From: Bulleidia sp.
GTDB taxonomy: Bacteria > Bacillota_I > Bacilli_A > Erysipelotrichales > Erysipelotrichaceae
NCBI GenBank assembly: GCA_016293365.1
Contig: JAEDEK010000112.1
Location: 1 to 6,195, forward strand
Length of the DNA: 6,195 nucleotides
Direction: 5' to 3'
The position numbers were made by a program, and so were the translations under genes. Below, piece after piece: positions 6,035 to 6,195 of this stretch (positions within the stretch are counted from its first letter, which is position 1; each line of letters starts with the position of its first letter). The notes beneath the pieces were generated by a model that saw only the letters and a program-made list of their open reading frames with translations, ran no database searches and had not been told where the DNA came from.

Positions 6035-6195
6035 GTGACAAACGAAGAAAAGACCAAGCAGGCATTTGAAATGATCGAACAGGGTGTTAAGGATGTATAT
6101 ACTTCTGACAACTTCAAAAAGTATCTCTCCTGCTGTTCGAAATTCCACAACTATTCCCTCAACAATACACTGCTGATACTTGCACAGAAACCGGA
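6035..6195 (+). CDS. ArdC-like ssDNA-binding-domain protein of a conjugative element (3' truncated by window edge)
   Basis: Only the first 53 residues are visible. The start is GTG 6035, preceded by AAAGGA (6020-6025) at 9 bases; the upstream ATG at 6025 hits a stop at once, and the next in-frame ATG (6071, residue 13) has no ribosome binding site. The segment FHNYSLNNTLLILAQKP (37-53), after a helix with SDNFKKYL, matches the N-terminal domain of ArdC/LtrC-like proteins (formerly DUF1738), whose hallmark is F-x-x-Y-S-x-x-N-x-x-L-I-x-x-Q-x-P. In ArdC this domain binds single-stranded DNA, and a zincin-like metalloprotease domain often follows in longer relatives; the rest lies outside the window. 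Such genes occur on plasmids and integrative conjugative elements, where ArdC itself is an antirestriction protein. It is the third gene of the cluster starting at 5166. Confidence 0.82.
   Translation, partial: MTNEEKTKQAFEMIEQGVKDVYTSDNFKKYLSCCSKFHNYSLNNTLLILAQKP

Noticed and set aside
1..6195. tRNA, rRNA, CRISPR array or intact insertion sequence
   Set aside because: I saw no regularly spaced repeats, cloverleaf-like sequence, transposase motifs or terminal inverted repeats flanking a gene.

Overview
The window comes from a low-to-moderate GC Gram-positive bacterium (Firmicutes/Bacillota), probably a gut or oral Clostridia or Erysipelotrichia-type organism. The support is the LPXTG-type cell-wall sorting signals, strong AGGAGG-type ribosome binding sites, and CnaB/SpaA-type pilin modules. 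The taxonomic guess beyond phylum is inference. All genes I can support are on the + strand.

Positions 1-4422 hold a sortase-assembled pilus operon. It contains the 3' end of a large CnaB-repeat adhesin (LPETG, probably the tip subunit) and a 611-aa shaft pilin with D1, D2 and CnaB regions (LPITG). A class C sortase with a TTG start and a small pilin with a PPNTG sorting signal (probably the basal/anchor subunit) follow. Gaps between genes are 1 bp and 15 bp, and the last pair overlaps by 4 bp, so this is one translationally packed operon. It ends at a clear intrinsic terminator (4448-4494). The sortase would link the pilins through sorting-motif threonines and pilin lysines, and the CnaB domains carry predicted Lys-Asn isopeptide bonds.

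Positions 4495-5165 are an AT-rich, gene-poor junction. It holds a 44-bp imperfect palindrome that is also a 30-bp-spaced direct repeat (4581-4624) and an open frame (4641-4994). The second half of that frame is a convincing winged-helix domain, of the type found at the C-terminus of AlbA_2/Schlafen-like ATP-binding regulators; it is probably a gene remnant. A terminator-like hairpin (5119-5155) directly abuts the ribosome binding site of the next gene.

Positions 5166-6195 begin a second co-directional cluster. Two adjacent paralogous small acidic proteins of unknown function align without gaps over 130 residues (57 identical by hand count). The 5' end of an ArdC-like ssDNA-binding-domain protein follows, running off the window. 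ArdC-like genes are typical of conjugative elements and plasmids. The likely picture is therefore a pilus operon carried as cargo in, or sitting at the edge of, an integrative conjugative element. The most novel material is the tandem paralogue pair with its hairpin leader, next to the ArdC-like gene.
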